From Terfezia claveryi (Eukaryota > Ascomycota > Pezizomycetes > Pezizales > Pezizaceae): DNA of 29,676 nucleotides. A program made the position numbers and the translations under genes. Below, piece by piece: positions 1 to 8,943 of this stretch. How positions within the stretch are numbered: the stretch's first letter is position 1; each line of letters opens with the position of its first letter. The notes beneath the pieces are model-generated. The model was not told the DNA's origin, searched no databases, and saw only the letters and a list, made by a program, of their open reading frames with translations. Where the stretch lies: assembly GCA_015179025.1 (NCBI GenBank), contig WHUX01000418.1, forward strand, positions 1 through 29,676, written 5' to 3'.

Positions 1-1149
1 TCCTGCTGGTAGTTAACAAAGGCCCGCAGATATTGCTCCATAATGGCGTTCATCCTCTCTGATTGGCCGTCCGTCTGGGGGTGATATGCCGTTGACAGCC
101 GCACTTTGATCCCCAGAAGTTCGCAGAAGGCTTGCCAGAATTCTGAGGTAAACTGGGGGCCACGGTCGGATATGATCGATTCAGGGAGGCCATGGTATCG
201 GAATACATTATTGAGGTAGAGATTGGCTAACTCTGGGGCAGAGCAGGTATCCCGGCAAGGTATAACGTGCCTCATTTTTGTCAACCGATCTACCACCATC
301 AAGATGGCATTAAATCCCGAATCTTTTGGCAATCCCGTCACGAAATCCATGGTCAGATGCTGCCACGGCCGATCCGGGATATTCAGGGGCTTTAGAGTGC
401 CATATGGGGCATGGCGGACAGGCTTAGCACGCTTGCAAACATGGCAGTTCCGTATGTACCGCTCTACTTCCTTCTGTTGGTCTGTCCATGTATATTCCCT
501 GTACAGCAGTTCTAACGTTTTAGCCACTCCCGGGTGGCCTGCCGCTGGGGTATCATGGTGTTCCTTGATCAATCGCAGGCGCAGCTCTCCTTCCAGCACA
601 TAGAGCTACTCGAGGTGGTAAAGGAGGCCTTCCTGGACGGTACATTCGGCCAGGGAGATTTTGGGGTGGCGGCGCTGGCTGGAATCCACTGCGGCGATAA
701 TTTCCTTGGCCAGGGGGTTATCCTCGTATGCCTGTCTCACCAGTTGTCGGAGGTCGGCTCTTGCCTCAGCTTCCGCATCAGCCTCAGCCTCAGCTTCCGC
801 ATCAGCCTCAGCCTCAGCTTCTGTATCAGCCTCAGCCTCAGCTTCCATATCAGCCTTAGCCTGAGCTTCCGCATCAGCCTCAGCCTCAGCTTCAGCAAGG
901 GCATTGGCCACCAGATCAAGGTTTTCGGACTTCAATACCACCTGATTTTGGTATTTTAGCCTTTCATCCCCCCTCTTAGGGAGATCTCTTGATCTTTGGG
1001 TTAATGCATCGGGCTTGCCCCCAGCCTTTCCAGGATGGTATTTAATCTTAAAGTTGAACCGAGAGAGAAATTCCGACCACCTGGCCTGCCGTCGGTTGAG
1101 CAGCTTGGTGGTTGTAAAATACACAAGGTTTTTGTGGTTAGATAATTGT
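1..1149 (-). pseudogene. Ty3/gypsy (chromovirus-like) pol fragment: RNase H end, linker, zinc finger, integrase core
   Basis: Minus-strand pol of a Ty3/gypsy retrotransposon. Reading from 1149 down: the RNase H C-terminus (SNHKNL, then LLNRRQARWSEFLSRFNF and IKYHPGKAGGKPDALT), a repeat-expanded linker, the H2C2 integrase zinc finger (H..H, then CHVC) near 430-560, and the DDE core with TMDFVTGLP (first Asp, about 350), SDRGPQF (second Asp, about 165) and STAYHPQTDGQSE (Glu, about 70). The frame is continuous except for one TAG at 606-608 just before the zinc finger. The 5' part (gag, protease, RT) is missing: homology stops at about 1149, where unrelated GC-rich DNA starts. The 3' part runs off the window at base 1. 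Inactive, 5'-truncated copy. Confidence 0.93.
771..890. repeat. Five 24-bp tandem repeats inside the pol linker
   Basis: Five contiguous 24-bp units (771-794, 795-818, 819-842, 843-866, 867-890) with a few substitutions and no indels. On the minus strand each encodes eight residues, an Ala/Glu run with one Asp, Thr, Met or Gln variant (pattern AEAEAEAD). Because the unit is a multiple of three, the expansion keeps the RNase H to integrase reading frame. Confidence 0.95.
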
Positions 1150-1417
1150 AACGGGGCTCGAGGGGCACGGCGACCAAGGGGTACGCCTAGGCAAGAAGGC
1201 AGAGGCTAGGGCGAGACACACGTAGGAACGCTACGTGTGTGACTAAGGGAAGGCTGGGACGGGGGGTAAGGGCAAGAGGCAAGAGGGGCAGAGGGCACGG
1301 GACACGAGACACGCGGAAGCAGTTGCCGCGTGTGTCGAGGGAGGCAGCTGGGCTGCAGAGACAAGGCGAGGCAAGACAAGGACAGGAGGTTCGCGGGGTA
1401 GGCAGCAGGGCTAGTGT
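1150..1417. other. GC-rich, purine-biased spacer with two perfect hairpins
   Basis: No convincing gene. The plus strand is rich in AGGCAAG/GGGCAAG words. Two inverted repeats are visible: 1216-1225 with 1231-1240 (10-bp arms ACACACGTAG/CTACGTGTGT, 5-nt loop) and 1309-1316 with 1326-1333 (8-bp arms ACACGCGG/CCGCGTGT, 9-nt loop). It abuts the broken 5' edge of the pol fragment. It could be the inner part of an unknown element that ends in the MITE-like sequence next door. Confidence 0.4.
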
Positions 1418-1553
1418 GCGCATCGGCTCGAGTCGAGGCAAGTTCTACTACTATTTTTCCTACTCGGTACCGACTCGCACCGACGCCCATTCTTCCGAAG
1501 CCAACTCGCCGCCAACTCGGCGACTACTCGGTGATGACCGAGTCCTCGCCAAG
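1418..1553 (-). mobile_element. MITE-like element, copy 1 (ACTCGG-rich, ends CTTGGCGAG / GCGCA)
   Basis: Related, in opposite orientation, to the insert at 12816-12964. Read on the minus strand it starts CTTGGCGAG, carries many ACTCGG/CCGAGT words and ends at TGCGCACAC. Flanks are GCTAGTGT on one side and AATTAGTC on the other, only a partial match, so a target duplication is not clear. Subterminal hexamer repeats and an 8-bp duplication at the sister copy are typical of hAT-type non-autonomous elements. No coding capacity. Confidence 0.5.
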
Positions 1554-1605
1554 AATTAGTCACCCATTTTCACTCGGTCTTGGTTTCGTGTTTTCTCCAT
1601 TATCT

Positions 1606-1922
1606 ATCACGGATCGCTCCTCCTGTCACGGATCCGTCCTCCTGTCACGGATCCGTCCTCCTGTCACGGATCCGTCCTCCTGTCACGGATTGCCCCGCCT
1701 GTCACGGATTCCTCCTCCTGTCACGGACTTGAACTTTTCCTTCCCACTCAATCCTTACCGCCATTTCTCAACTGCGTTCTACTAGTGGCTAACCTTCTGT
1801 CCATTCCCCGTCGTTCTCCTGTATAATCTTACCCTGCCTTGCGTGCTAATGTGAATTACATTCGTTGATACCTCATCAATTTCTGCACACTCTGATTCTC
1901 ATAAAACGAATCGCTTTAATTC
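1606..1922. repeat. Duplicated block, copy 1, starting with a seven-unit CACGGA array
   Basis: The first part (about 1606-1733) holds seven CACGGA cores spaced about 19-20 bp apart; several units are CACGGATCCGTCCTCCTGT and include the palindrome ACGGATCCGT. The following unique part, to about 1922, recurs almost unchanged at 12534-12721 (only a few substitutions by eye). Copy 2 has five array units, so the array changed length after duplication. Nothing here looks protein coding; the arrays give open frames of repeated CHG/VTD peptides that are artefacts. Confidence 0.9.
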
Positions 1923-2286
1923 TGCAAACATAGAAACCTAAACTAACTGACAAATTCCCAATACTCATGTCTAAACAAATCTTAATATCCCAAGATCGAG
2001 GTAAAGTAATTCTCCGATCCCGCTTATACCGCCCTCTCACACAAAACCGGCCCTCCCACATACCATCAAAAAGAAAGCAAACTGAATCAAAAAGTAACTC
2101 CCAACAGAAATAGATAAAGAAATGTTGCCCATGAAATCCTCAAAACTCCAGCTGTCCCATATAACAACTAAAATAGCAAACCTAAATGAAGAAAGTACTC
2201 CCAACATAGAAAAGAAATTTTCCCTAGAACCTGCACTAATACTTACCTACCAGTATACCCCACATGCCATCAACACCCCTACCCAC
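1923..2286. other. AT-rich spacer downstream of the hAT gene
   Basis: No gene, array or clear terminal inverted repeat seen. It presumably contains the 3' flank of the transposase gene. A short degenerate repeat (AAGTAACTCCCAACA at about 2093 and AAGTACTCCCAACATAG at about 2193) is the only structure noticed. Confidence 0.3.
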
Positions 2287-3219
2287 TCATACTTTGTAGT
2301 TCCTACGCTGCGTAGGTCGCAGTTTCTTCTGAAACCTGCTTGCCATCGACGGCGTCAGACTCACGGACTGTGATAAACGGCGCTTCCGGGCGCTTCGATG
2401 CGGAGTTGAAGGAGATGGTGTTGCTGCTTGCCCGCACAATAGACTTCGATGGAACGAGTTGGACATGCCTGAGGTAGAATCTTCCGTGAAACTATGCGAT
2501 GGGCTGGCATTCTCGGACGCTAAATCTGCCAGGTCATTTAGGAGGTACTCGTCCATTATCCGGCTCCCAGCTACTTCCGTGTCACAATCTGTATCTGAAT
2601 CCGTGTCCGTCTGTCCCTGAACGGTATCTAGGGACTGTGCTACCATGCGGCGGAGGAAGTCTGCATCATAGCTGAGGGCTTGTTTCTCCAGCATTACCTC
2701 ACCTTCATCCAAATCAGCTATGCCTTCTTCTACATGTGCTGGTCTAATTTGTGCCTCTGGGGTTCCGTATTTCGCGTGTACAGCATCCCACGATTTGGTC
2801 AACATCAGCGCAGTTATCATCTGGTGACCCATTCTGTTGCGTCGGTACGGCAAAATATCCCGAGCACTGCTGAATATTCGCTCTACTGGGACAGATGTGA
2901 GTGGAATGCTCAATATGTCCCTGCCATTCGTGCCAGCGTGGGATATTCATTAGCATGCACCTTCCACCAGGATAGAGGGCATTTCTCATTCAGTGTTGTT
3001 ACCGGATTCGCCAGGTATCTCTTGATTTCTGGCACATCCTCCGATTGGCTTGTGGTACGCTCTTGTAGTCGACGCATTATATAGGATTGTTCTCCATCAT
3101 CCACTTGTATGTTATGAACCTGGGCTTCCGGCGCGTACTTGGCGTAATTATGTTCAAAATAATCTTCGAACTGAACCCTAAGAAGCGAATTTGGTAAGAA
3201 TTATGTTTTTCTGTATATC

Positions 3220-3272
3220 ACGGATGGTCTCCTGTCACGGAAAATGGTGTCACGGAAAATGGTGTCACGGAA
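3220..3272. repeat. CACGGA array inside hAT intron 3
   Basis: Four CACGGA cores at 3220, 3237, 3252 and 3267; the last three units are GTGTCACGGAAAATG-like with a 15-bp period. The array lies wholly inside the inferred intron 3178-3318. Confidence 0.9.
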
Positions 3273-3968
3273 AACACATGGGCCAAAATAGTCATGTGCT
3301 GATGGAATTCATACGTACTTGTAATACTCCGTGTATGAAATATAGTCCCCGTTCTGCTGTGTACCACTTGGATCTTGGACATTGAGATTTCCCCAGTCGT
3401 TATACAAGGATAATTTCTTAGACGGATCAAGGATGGTTGCAAGGTTGTAGATGAGAGATTGTTTTTCGGTCCTAGAATAATACTTCTTGAAGATCTGCTG
3501 ACACGCTTTTGTCGCGGAGAGAAACCCTGGAGCCCAGGTAGGATTAGCTGGAAGTTTGCGTATACGTTTCCGCTGTTTTTCTATGTGGTCGAAGATGTCA
3601 TTGTAGATAAAGAACGCATTCTGTATGGTCGTATGCTGCCCTGTAGAGATAGCATGAGTGTAATCCGATAAAGGTTTCAGGAAAATAGTAGCCTCCTGAA
3701 CTTGGTTCCACTCTTCTTGACTCAACCATAACTCTGAGTACTTGCTCTCTGTCGTAGATAGAGCGATCCATTGCTCAATGTAGCACTGGAGCCTCAATGC
3801 TCGAGTAAGCATTTCAAAGGTTGAGTTCCAGCGAGTTTTGACGTCCTGGATGAGCCCCATGGGCGCACGGGAATCAGTTTGGAGTTCCTTGAATTGTGCC
3901 AGGCGTTGTGGGCTGGCTACTATAGCCTTACAGAGCTCTCGAACCTAGACAAATGTTAGCAATAGGAT

Positions 3969-4035
3969 TCCGTGACGCGTATTAGCCTTTCATGACATGT
4001 CCGCCATTCCGTGACATGTCCGCCATTCCGTGACA
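3969..4035. repeat. TCCGTGAC array inside hAT intron 2
   Basis: Three TCCGTG cores (3969, 4008, 4027) plus a degenerate unit near 3990, with 19-bp units ATGTCCGCCATTCCGTGAC. It lies wholly inside the inferred intron 3945-4066. Orientation is opposite to the intron 3 array when read on the plus strand. Confidence 0.9.
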
Positions 4036-5402
4036 TCTTTATTGAGCAGCTCAGAAGATGACTTACTTTGCAAACAGATCGTGCGAATGTACCTGGAGCA
4101 TAAATCTGCAGTGCTCTGATTGAAGACTCAATAGCAGGGGTGGACGAGGCAGTATCATCATTATCTGGGTTCGACCTGAGTTCTTTCATAAACTGGTTGC
4201 TTACTAGCGCAATCACATGTGCGAGGCAGGGAAGTCGGTATTGCTGGGGGTCCCATTTAGCACCGAATACATTGGCTTGTAAATGCTTAGCCAATGCCGC
4301 ATTGACACTCGCGTTGTCCGAAACGATGGCCAAGACTCGGTTCGAAATGCCATATTCCCGAATTAAATTCCCTAGCTGATTACCCAAGTGCATAGCATTA
4401 TGAGCTTCCCCACCTAGGTACTGGAATCCAATCGTATGTTGGCACAGCTGCCAATCCTGGTCTATATAATGGAGTGTTGTGCCCATGAACGCTAACTTGT
4501 TCGGAGAAGTCCAACAGTCTGTAGCGAGGTGGAGGAATGTATCTTCCGGAAGGCTTTTTTGAAGCTTCTGTTGAACTTCAGTGGCATAGTGATGTATGCT
4601 CCGGCGAAGTGTTGTCGCACAGGGGATATTAATCCCAGATCTAAGAAATTTCAGGAGATGCTGGAACTGCGGATGTTCGATGGTTCGGAAAGGTAAGTTT
4701 GCACCAATTACAGTTTTCATGAGTTCATGTTTGAAGCGATCATCACTGAATTGCAATTCGGGGGATTGTGCAACTGCAGGTGTTGTCTACTTGTAACGTG
4801 AGCCTATGCCCAATTATTGCAGGTAGGTACGAATTATATAATTACCTTCCCAAACAGGGTTGAAATGTCCTGATTCTTTCGCCCACTAGCAGAGCGGCAC
4901 CTGCCCGAGCTGAGATGAGTTCTCATATGTGTCGTACCCATATTAAAGGCACTAGGGTGTTGCAAGGTACCCTTGCAAGCTAAGCAAAATATGAATGGCT
5001 CACCGCTGTGAATCTTAGCCCCTTGTCCGAATTGGGCCCAGTGCGCTGCTGTTCGGAGCTTAGAATCCCATCGGGTGGGTTAATATTATTACTTCTTAGA
5101 TCTTTAGCCAGATTGTCGCGGAGCTTGCCTGCCCACTCGGTCGTTTCCCACCATGCATCAAATGGCGCAGATTGTTCGGCTTCCCACTGGAAAGCTGTCC
5201 CGCCTAATATTCTGGTGAGAGTGGAAACCATTGGGCTCGATTGACGTACGGGCACACTTGGAGATAGAGACATGTTGGAGTATGGGGCTAGTAGTGCAAG
5301 TTCGTCTGGCTATTGTGTTCCTGGGAGTTGGCGATAATAGATTTGGAAGGGCAGTAGGGAAGAGAGGCCTATTTATTCACATTTTGAGAGCATTTGGGGT
5401 AT

Positions 5403-5451
5403 GTCACGGATAACGTGTGCTTGTCACGGATAACGTGTGCTTGTCACGGAT
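5403..5451. repeat. Three-unit CACGGA array
   Basis: Cores at 5405, 5425 and 5445 with exact 20-bp spacing (TGTCACGGATAACGTGTGCT). It sits between the divergent ends of two minus-strand genes: upstream of the hAT gene (about 130 bp) and about 80 bp past the stop of the orphan gene. Confidence 0.92.
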
Positions 5452-5527
5452 TCTATGGGAGACATTCACAAGGTACCTGCGCGCTTTCCTTGATAACCCA
5501 AACCTATCTATACATAAAATACGTCTG

Positions 5528-6419
5528 TCAATCATGCCGTAGCATATCAACAGCGCGCCAAACCCAATTCCAATCCAAGCGCGCGATCGTCCATTCATTC
5601 CAAAATGGATCCACAATGTCATCGTGGACATCATCTGAGTCCTCTGAGCTGTATGGTGAGAGCTCACTTCTAGGCTCAAAGCATCCATCTGGCTCTGATA
5701 TATTGTCGGGGATATTGGTCAAATCTAGTTGGAGTATGCTGGATCTCAATGGCCAATCGGGGCTGTCTGTGAGTTGCAAAATCTCGAGAGGTCTAGACAT
5801 AATTAGCCTGCCGCGCTATCTATGTGCAAGGATTAGTAAGATACCTTCTTGAAGGCCGAAGCCAGACCTCTTGCCCACAACATAATACTGTTATCCTAGG
5901 TGGGGGATGCCATTGTACCGGTATATAGACAGGATGCCGAATGATTCTGCTGTCAGGGATCCGGTAGGTCTGGGAGAGTATCTACAATAGGTATGTTAGC
6001 ACTCCAATGTTTTAACGCAACAATTAACTTACCGATGGGTATCGACAATCTTCACATAAACCCCATGCCTCTCCCTCGCCAGTCAGGTAATGGTGGAAAA
6101 GGGTAATCCACAACAAATCATACATAGTATAGTCATCTAGGTAAAAGGGATCCCAAGTCGTCTCTGGACTCCTGTGGATACCCAAGGGGAGCAGTAAATC
6201 ATACCGATCAATCCAAATCCTCTCTAGAAGCTCCATGGCTACCACTCGGGATACAATCTTGTTGGGGTCAAATCGGTCCATAACCAACTGTCTAGACTGG
6301 TGTGTTACCATTTCCGTTCCACGTAGACTAAGGAACCGTCGTAGCCCAGCAGTGTCTCTCCACTGCTCCCGGAACTCTTCGAAACCGAGTTCATCTTCTG
6401 GATTGTGGTATACTGCCAT
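5528..6419 (-). CDS. Unknown protein, three exons, 262 aa (orphan)
   Basis: Family not recognised. Exons on the minus strand: 6419-6033, 5981-5845 and 5792-5528, joined by 51-nt and 52-nt introns (donors GTAAGT and GTATCT, acceptors TAG). All junctions keep frame, giving 262 residues. The first ATG of the frame (6419, MAVYHNPEDELGFEEF) is chosen because an in-frame TAA lies upstream and a TATA box sits 77 bp before it. The protein is soluble-looking, rich in Trp, Tyr, Asp and Glu, with no signal peptide or membrane span. Its middle is proline-rich (IPVQWHPPPRI) and its C-terminal third is acidic (SSEDSDDVHDDI). No stop or frameshift interrupts it, unlike most of the window. CACGGA arrays flank it on both sides (5403-5451, 6714-6810). 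It may be a lineage-specific host gene. Confidence 0.7.
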
Positions 6420-6495
6420 ATTTGTGTAGTAGTCTGGTTGGCACAACGCCCGTTGTGAAGCTGATATGGTCGGTGAGAATTACAACCCCGATGAA

Positions 6496-6505
6496 CTATA
6501 TATAA
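6496..6505 (-). promoter_or_regulatory. TATA box of the orphan gene
   Basis: TTATATATAG on the minus strand, 77 bp upstream of the chosen ATG at 6419. Position and sequence fit a fungal core promoter. Confidence 0.6.
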
Positions 6506-6713
6506 GCAAAACTCCAGATGACAGTTCTGGAAAGAATCCCTAAATGGCAATGTCCTCTTTTGGTAGGTTGTCTAGTTACGTCTGATTCTGCCTTAGAATT
6601 AGTGGACAAAAGTAGACTACCGTACTCCGCAGGTAATACTAATTGTATCCGAAGGACCTGGCTCGCATTAGTCGCGGGAAAGACCTGCGTGACCCACCTG
6701 GGACACGGCAAAA

Positions 6714-6810
6714 GATCCGTGACAACACATCCGTGACAAGACATCCGTGACAAAATAAGCCATCCGTGACAACATAAAATATCCGTGACAAGAAAAAATA
6801 TCTATGACCA
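6714..6810. repeat. Five-unit TCCGTGACA array upstream of the orphan gene
   Basis: TCCGTG cores at 6716, 6730, 6744, 6763 and 6782 plus a degenerate TCTATGAC at about 6801; spacings 14 to 19 bp with variable AT-rich spacers. It lies about 210 bp upstream of the TATA box at 6496-6505. Confidence 0.92.
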
Positions 6811-7506
6811 CATAAGTTTAGCACAAGCTACCCCGCCCAAATGGAACTACCATCCTGATCCACTCCAGCCTGGTGTCGAACCGCCACCTTCGTCCATAAT
6901 AGTACCGCATCTACGAAAGCGATGGGTCGATGGCATAATCTACAGCGATTGACCGGTCAATGGGATGGACTGGTTATTGTCAACCTATGTAGTTGAGGTC
7001 AAGGCGCGCACTGATACACTTTGTTGTATACTATAAGAGTTAGTTTAGCCAGTAGAAGGTAGGCTGGGTGAAGCGTTCTATCTGTCTCATGTGATAACGG
7101 TCAATGCATCTTCTCAAAAGCATCATTAATCCTGATATAGTCTAGTCGTTCACATCCCATCGACCCATCAATTGCTCTACTAGCAATAATGTCGTTCATC
7201 ACTTGCAGAGGTATAGGTAGTCTGCTTGCATGAGCCTCCTTGTGAGGTACAATGGGTCAAGGGGTCCGGGTCAAGCCAAGCCAGTTCCGAAACAGGTAAC
7301 ACATACTTAGGGATGTCTCAGGGAGTAACCAGAGATGTTTTGGGGCAGTAGCTTGGGCCAGGGTCTGCTGGGGCCAGATAAATTCCGCGTGTCCCCACCT
7401 CCTACCACTCGATTAACTTCCGTCCTCCATTATCTGCATCTCCCTAGCCTTTTGTCATTCCGCATCAAGCCACCTCCTATCCTTTATTACTATACCACAA
7501 GAAAGT
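6811..7506. other. Intergenic region, no gene seen
   Basis: Checked on both strands: only short, uninformative frames. It should contain the promoter of the plus-strand gene starting at 7507; a pyrimidine-rich stretch (about 7390-7490) precedes that ATG, as often seen before fungal starts. No repeats or RNA genes recognised. Confidence 0.35.
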
Positions 7507-8369
7507 ATGCCAGCTAATTCGACTATCAGGCAAAGAGGTGAAATTCCAGGGTCAAGGTATGACTTCCATACTTTTTTGCTTGCCCCATATGATGTTGCGT
7601 ACATGTCCCGTATTATTTGAGTAAGTGCGATAGCCATGTGGGCTTGTCCCATTTTGCGCGGTTCCACTGAACAGATGACGATAATCGTTATTTTCCTGTT
7701 ACCTTGAGCGGGTCATGTTTGAAGCGCGTGGAAAACACACGTGCCGCAAGGTCGTGTGGTTCCTCCCGCTGGAAACTGATCTGCGGTGAGGAACAGGAAA
7801 AGGACGTATAGCGGTATTGTGTGGTAACTCACACTTGATTTGACACGGCATTACCGGCTTGCAGCTAATTCCTTTTCACCCAAACTTCTAGTGATTATCA
7901 AACCCGATACCGAGTGCGAAATCAGTCACGTTGTCCAACGGTAGAGGTGCCAGCCACCCCTAGTGAAGCCGAAACTGAAGGAGATAATGAGAGGGGGGTT
8001 TTGCAGGAACTAGTGGTGGAGATGCAGGAGGACAATCCTGAGCCAGGGGTTGAAAACAAAGAGAATGAGAAGCCTCTCTTTGTTAGTCCAAGTCCCAGGC
8101 AATCCCCATACTCGCCATTTGAACATTCCCAACCTGAACAACCTTCCCCGTCATTTGACCCCCCCCCGTTATTAACCCAAGAAGGGCAAGGTGGTCTCAA
8201 GAGCGGTCATCCCGCGACGCCATGTTCGCAAACAAAAGCGATGGCAAAGGCAGCAGGAAGCAGGAGCCATGGAGGAGGTCGCTGTGGGGGAAGTCTTACT
8301 ATTGACATTGGGCCAGGCTCTTCTGATTTTCATTTTGGTCCGATATCGTTCCATGTTAACCAAAATTAA
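7507..8369 (+). CDS. Unknown Pro/Ser/Glu-rich protein, two exons
   Basis: Inferred exons 7507-7556 and 7892-8369, joined across a 335-nt GT..AG intron (GTATGA...CTTCTAG), giving 175 residues. The join reads MPANSTIRQRGEIPGSS then DYQTRYRVRNQS, in frame. The body is low-complexity and hydrophilic: acidic (PSEAETEGDNERG), then proline/serine rich (SPSPRQSPYSPF), then a Gly-rich tail ending GSSDFHFGPISFHVNQN. No membrane span, no known domain. A second frame over 8191-8469 encodes a hydrophobic stretch, but it has no credible start or splice link. The first exon is short and the intron long for this genome, so the 5' end is the weak part. Next gene on the same strand starts about 570 bp later, past two CACGGA arrays. 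Confidence 0.45.
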
Positions 8370-8646
8370 ACCACCAATATATTCATGCGTAGACTTGACT
8401 GCAGGTAAAATTCACAATGATGGGTACACGCATCGTGGTGATGCTAGTCACGTGCCCGTGTTCGGTTAATGGCATCCAGGTTTGCTTGTAAACAAAGAAT
8501 GAATTCCTTTATTTGCACGAACAGAGGTTTTTGGTGGTCATCTTCCATTTATCTGCAAATTCCAAGGAATCGTCAGCGCTTCAACGGTGATTTCTATCTA
8601 TATAATCTGCAGTGAAGATAACGAAGGGGTATGTGTTCCAAAGCCA
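8370..8646. other. Intergenic, no gene seen
   Basis: Between the stop of the upstream gene and the first array. It contains one CACGTG E-box-like palindrome (about 8449). Nothing else recognised. Confidence 0.3.
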
Positions 8647-8722
8647 TGTCACGGAGGCCGTCACGGAGGATGTCACGGAGGCCGTCACGGAGGATGTCAC
8701 AGAGGCTGTGACGGAGGTCGTG
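8647..8722. repeat. CACGGAGG array, 12-bp period
   Basis: About six cores of GTCACGGAGG alternating with GCC and AT spacers, giving 12-bp half-units and a 24-bp higher-order unit; the last units are degenerate (CACAGAGG, GTGACGGAGG). Confidence 0.9.
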
Positions 8723-8740
8723 TCCAGAAATTTGAAGTCG

Positions 8741-8772
8741 AATGATAGTTAGCTTATTCACTGACTATCATT
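8741..8772. repeat. Inverted repeat with 9-bp arms
   Basis: AATGATAGT (8741-8749) and ACTATCATT (8764-8772) with a 14-nt loop, between the two CACGGA arrays upstream of the gene at 8944. Confidence 0.6.
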
Positions 8773-8837
8773 TATCTCAATCACAGACATTCCCGTCTAA
8801 ATAACTAGCAGAACCAAGACGTATGTTTTGCAAAATC

Positions 8838-8875
8838 GTGTCACGGAGGTTGTCATAGAGGTGTCACGGAGGTCG
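8838..8875. repeat. Short CACGGAGG array
   Basis: GTGTCACGGAGG at 8838-8849 and 8861-8872 with a degenerate GTCATAGAGG unit between. It lies about 70 bp upstream of the likely ATG at 8944. Confidence 0.85.
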
Positions 8876-8943
8876 TGTCAAGGGAACGAGGTTGAGCCCA
8901 AAGTGGAAAGACTACTGACGAAGTTTGTGTTTAAGTATTCGCA

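Larger units (their letters stand above)
2287..5273 (-). pseudogene. hAT-family transposase with BED zinc finger, 3 introns, frameshifted
   Basis: Cut-and-paste DNA transposase of the hAT superfamily. Inferred exons on the minus strand: about 5273-4846, 4786-4067, 3944-3319 and 3177-2287, with introns 4787-4845 (59 nt), 3945-4066 (122 nt) and 3178-3318 (141 nt), all GT..AG and in phase. The N-terminal BED finger shows CLACKG and TTHMRTHL (about 4900-4990). The core shows LATDCWTSPN (first Asp), AIVSDNASVN (second Asp), PCLAHVIAL, VKTRWNSTFEML and ATILDPSKKL. The C-terminal dimerisation domain shows SIPLTSVPVERIFSSARD and RRNRM. Near 2920 a one-base loss shifts the frame between LARMAG and ILSIPLTS, so this copy is broken. 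The 5' end is uncertain: the N-terminal frame (MSLSPSVPVRQSS...) and the BED frame differ near 5060, from a frameshift or an unrecognised short intron. Two introns carry CACGGA arrays. Terminal inverted repeats were not found. Confidence 0.9.

Noticed and set aside
534..959. Plus-strand Ser/Leu-rich ORF over the 24-bp repeats
   Set aside because: Shadow of the minus-strand pol frame, which has clear RNase H and integrase motifs.
1930..5400. Terminal inverted repeats and 8-bp duplication for the hAT gene
   Set aside because: Looked on both flanks and found no convincing matching ends; the element may be end-truncated.
7335..7517. Small plus-strand ORF before the 7507 gene
   Set aside because: Pyrimidine-rich leader sequence with no protein-like features; overlaps the preferred ATG in another frame.
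8191..8469. Frame with a membrane-like stretch (LLLTLGQALLIFILV)
   Set aside because: No upstream start or splice joins it to coding sequence; the overlapping frame continues the gene at 7507 better.
8647..8875. CRISPR-like appearance of regularly spaced short repeats
   Set aside because: Cores are only about 9 bp, spacers are repetitive rather than unique, there are no cas genes, and the genome is eukaryotic.
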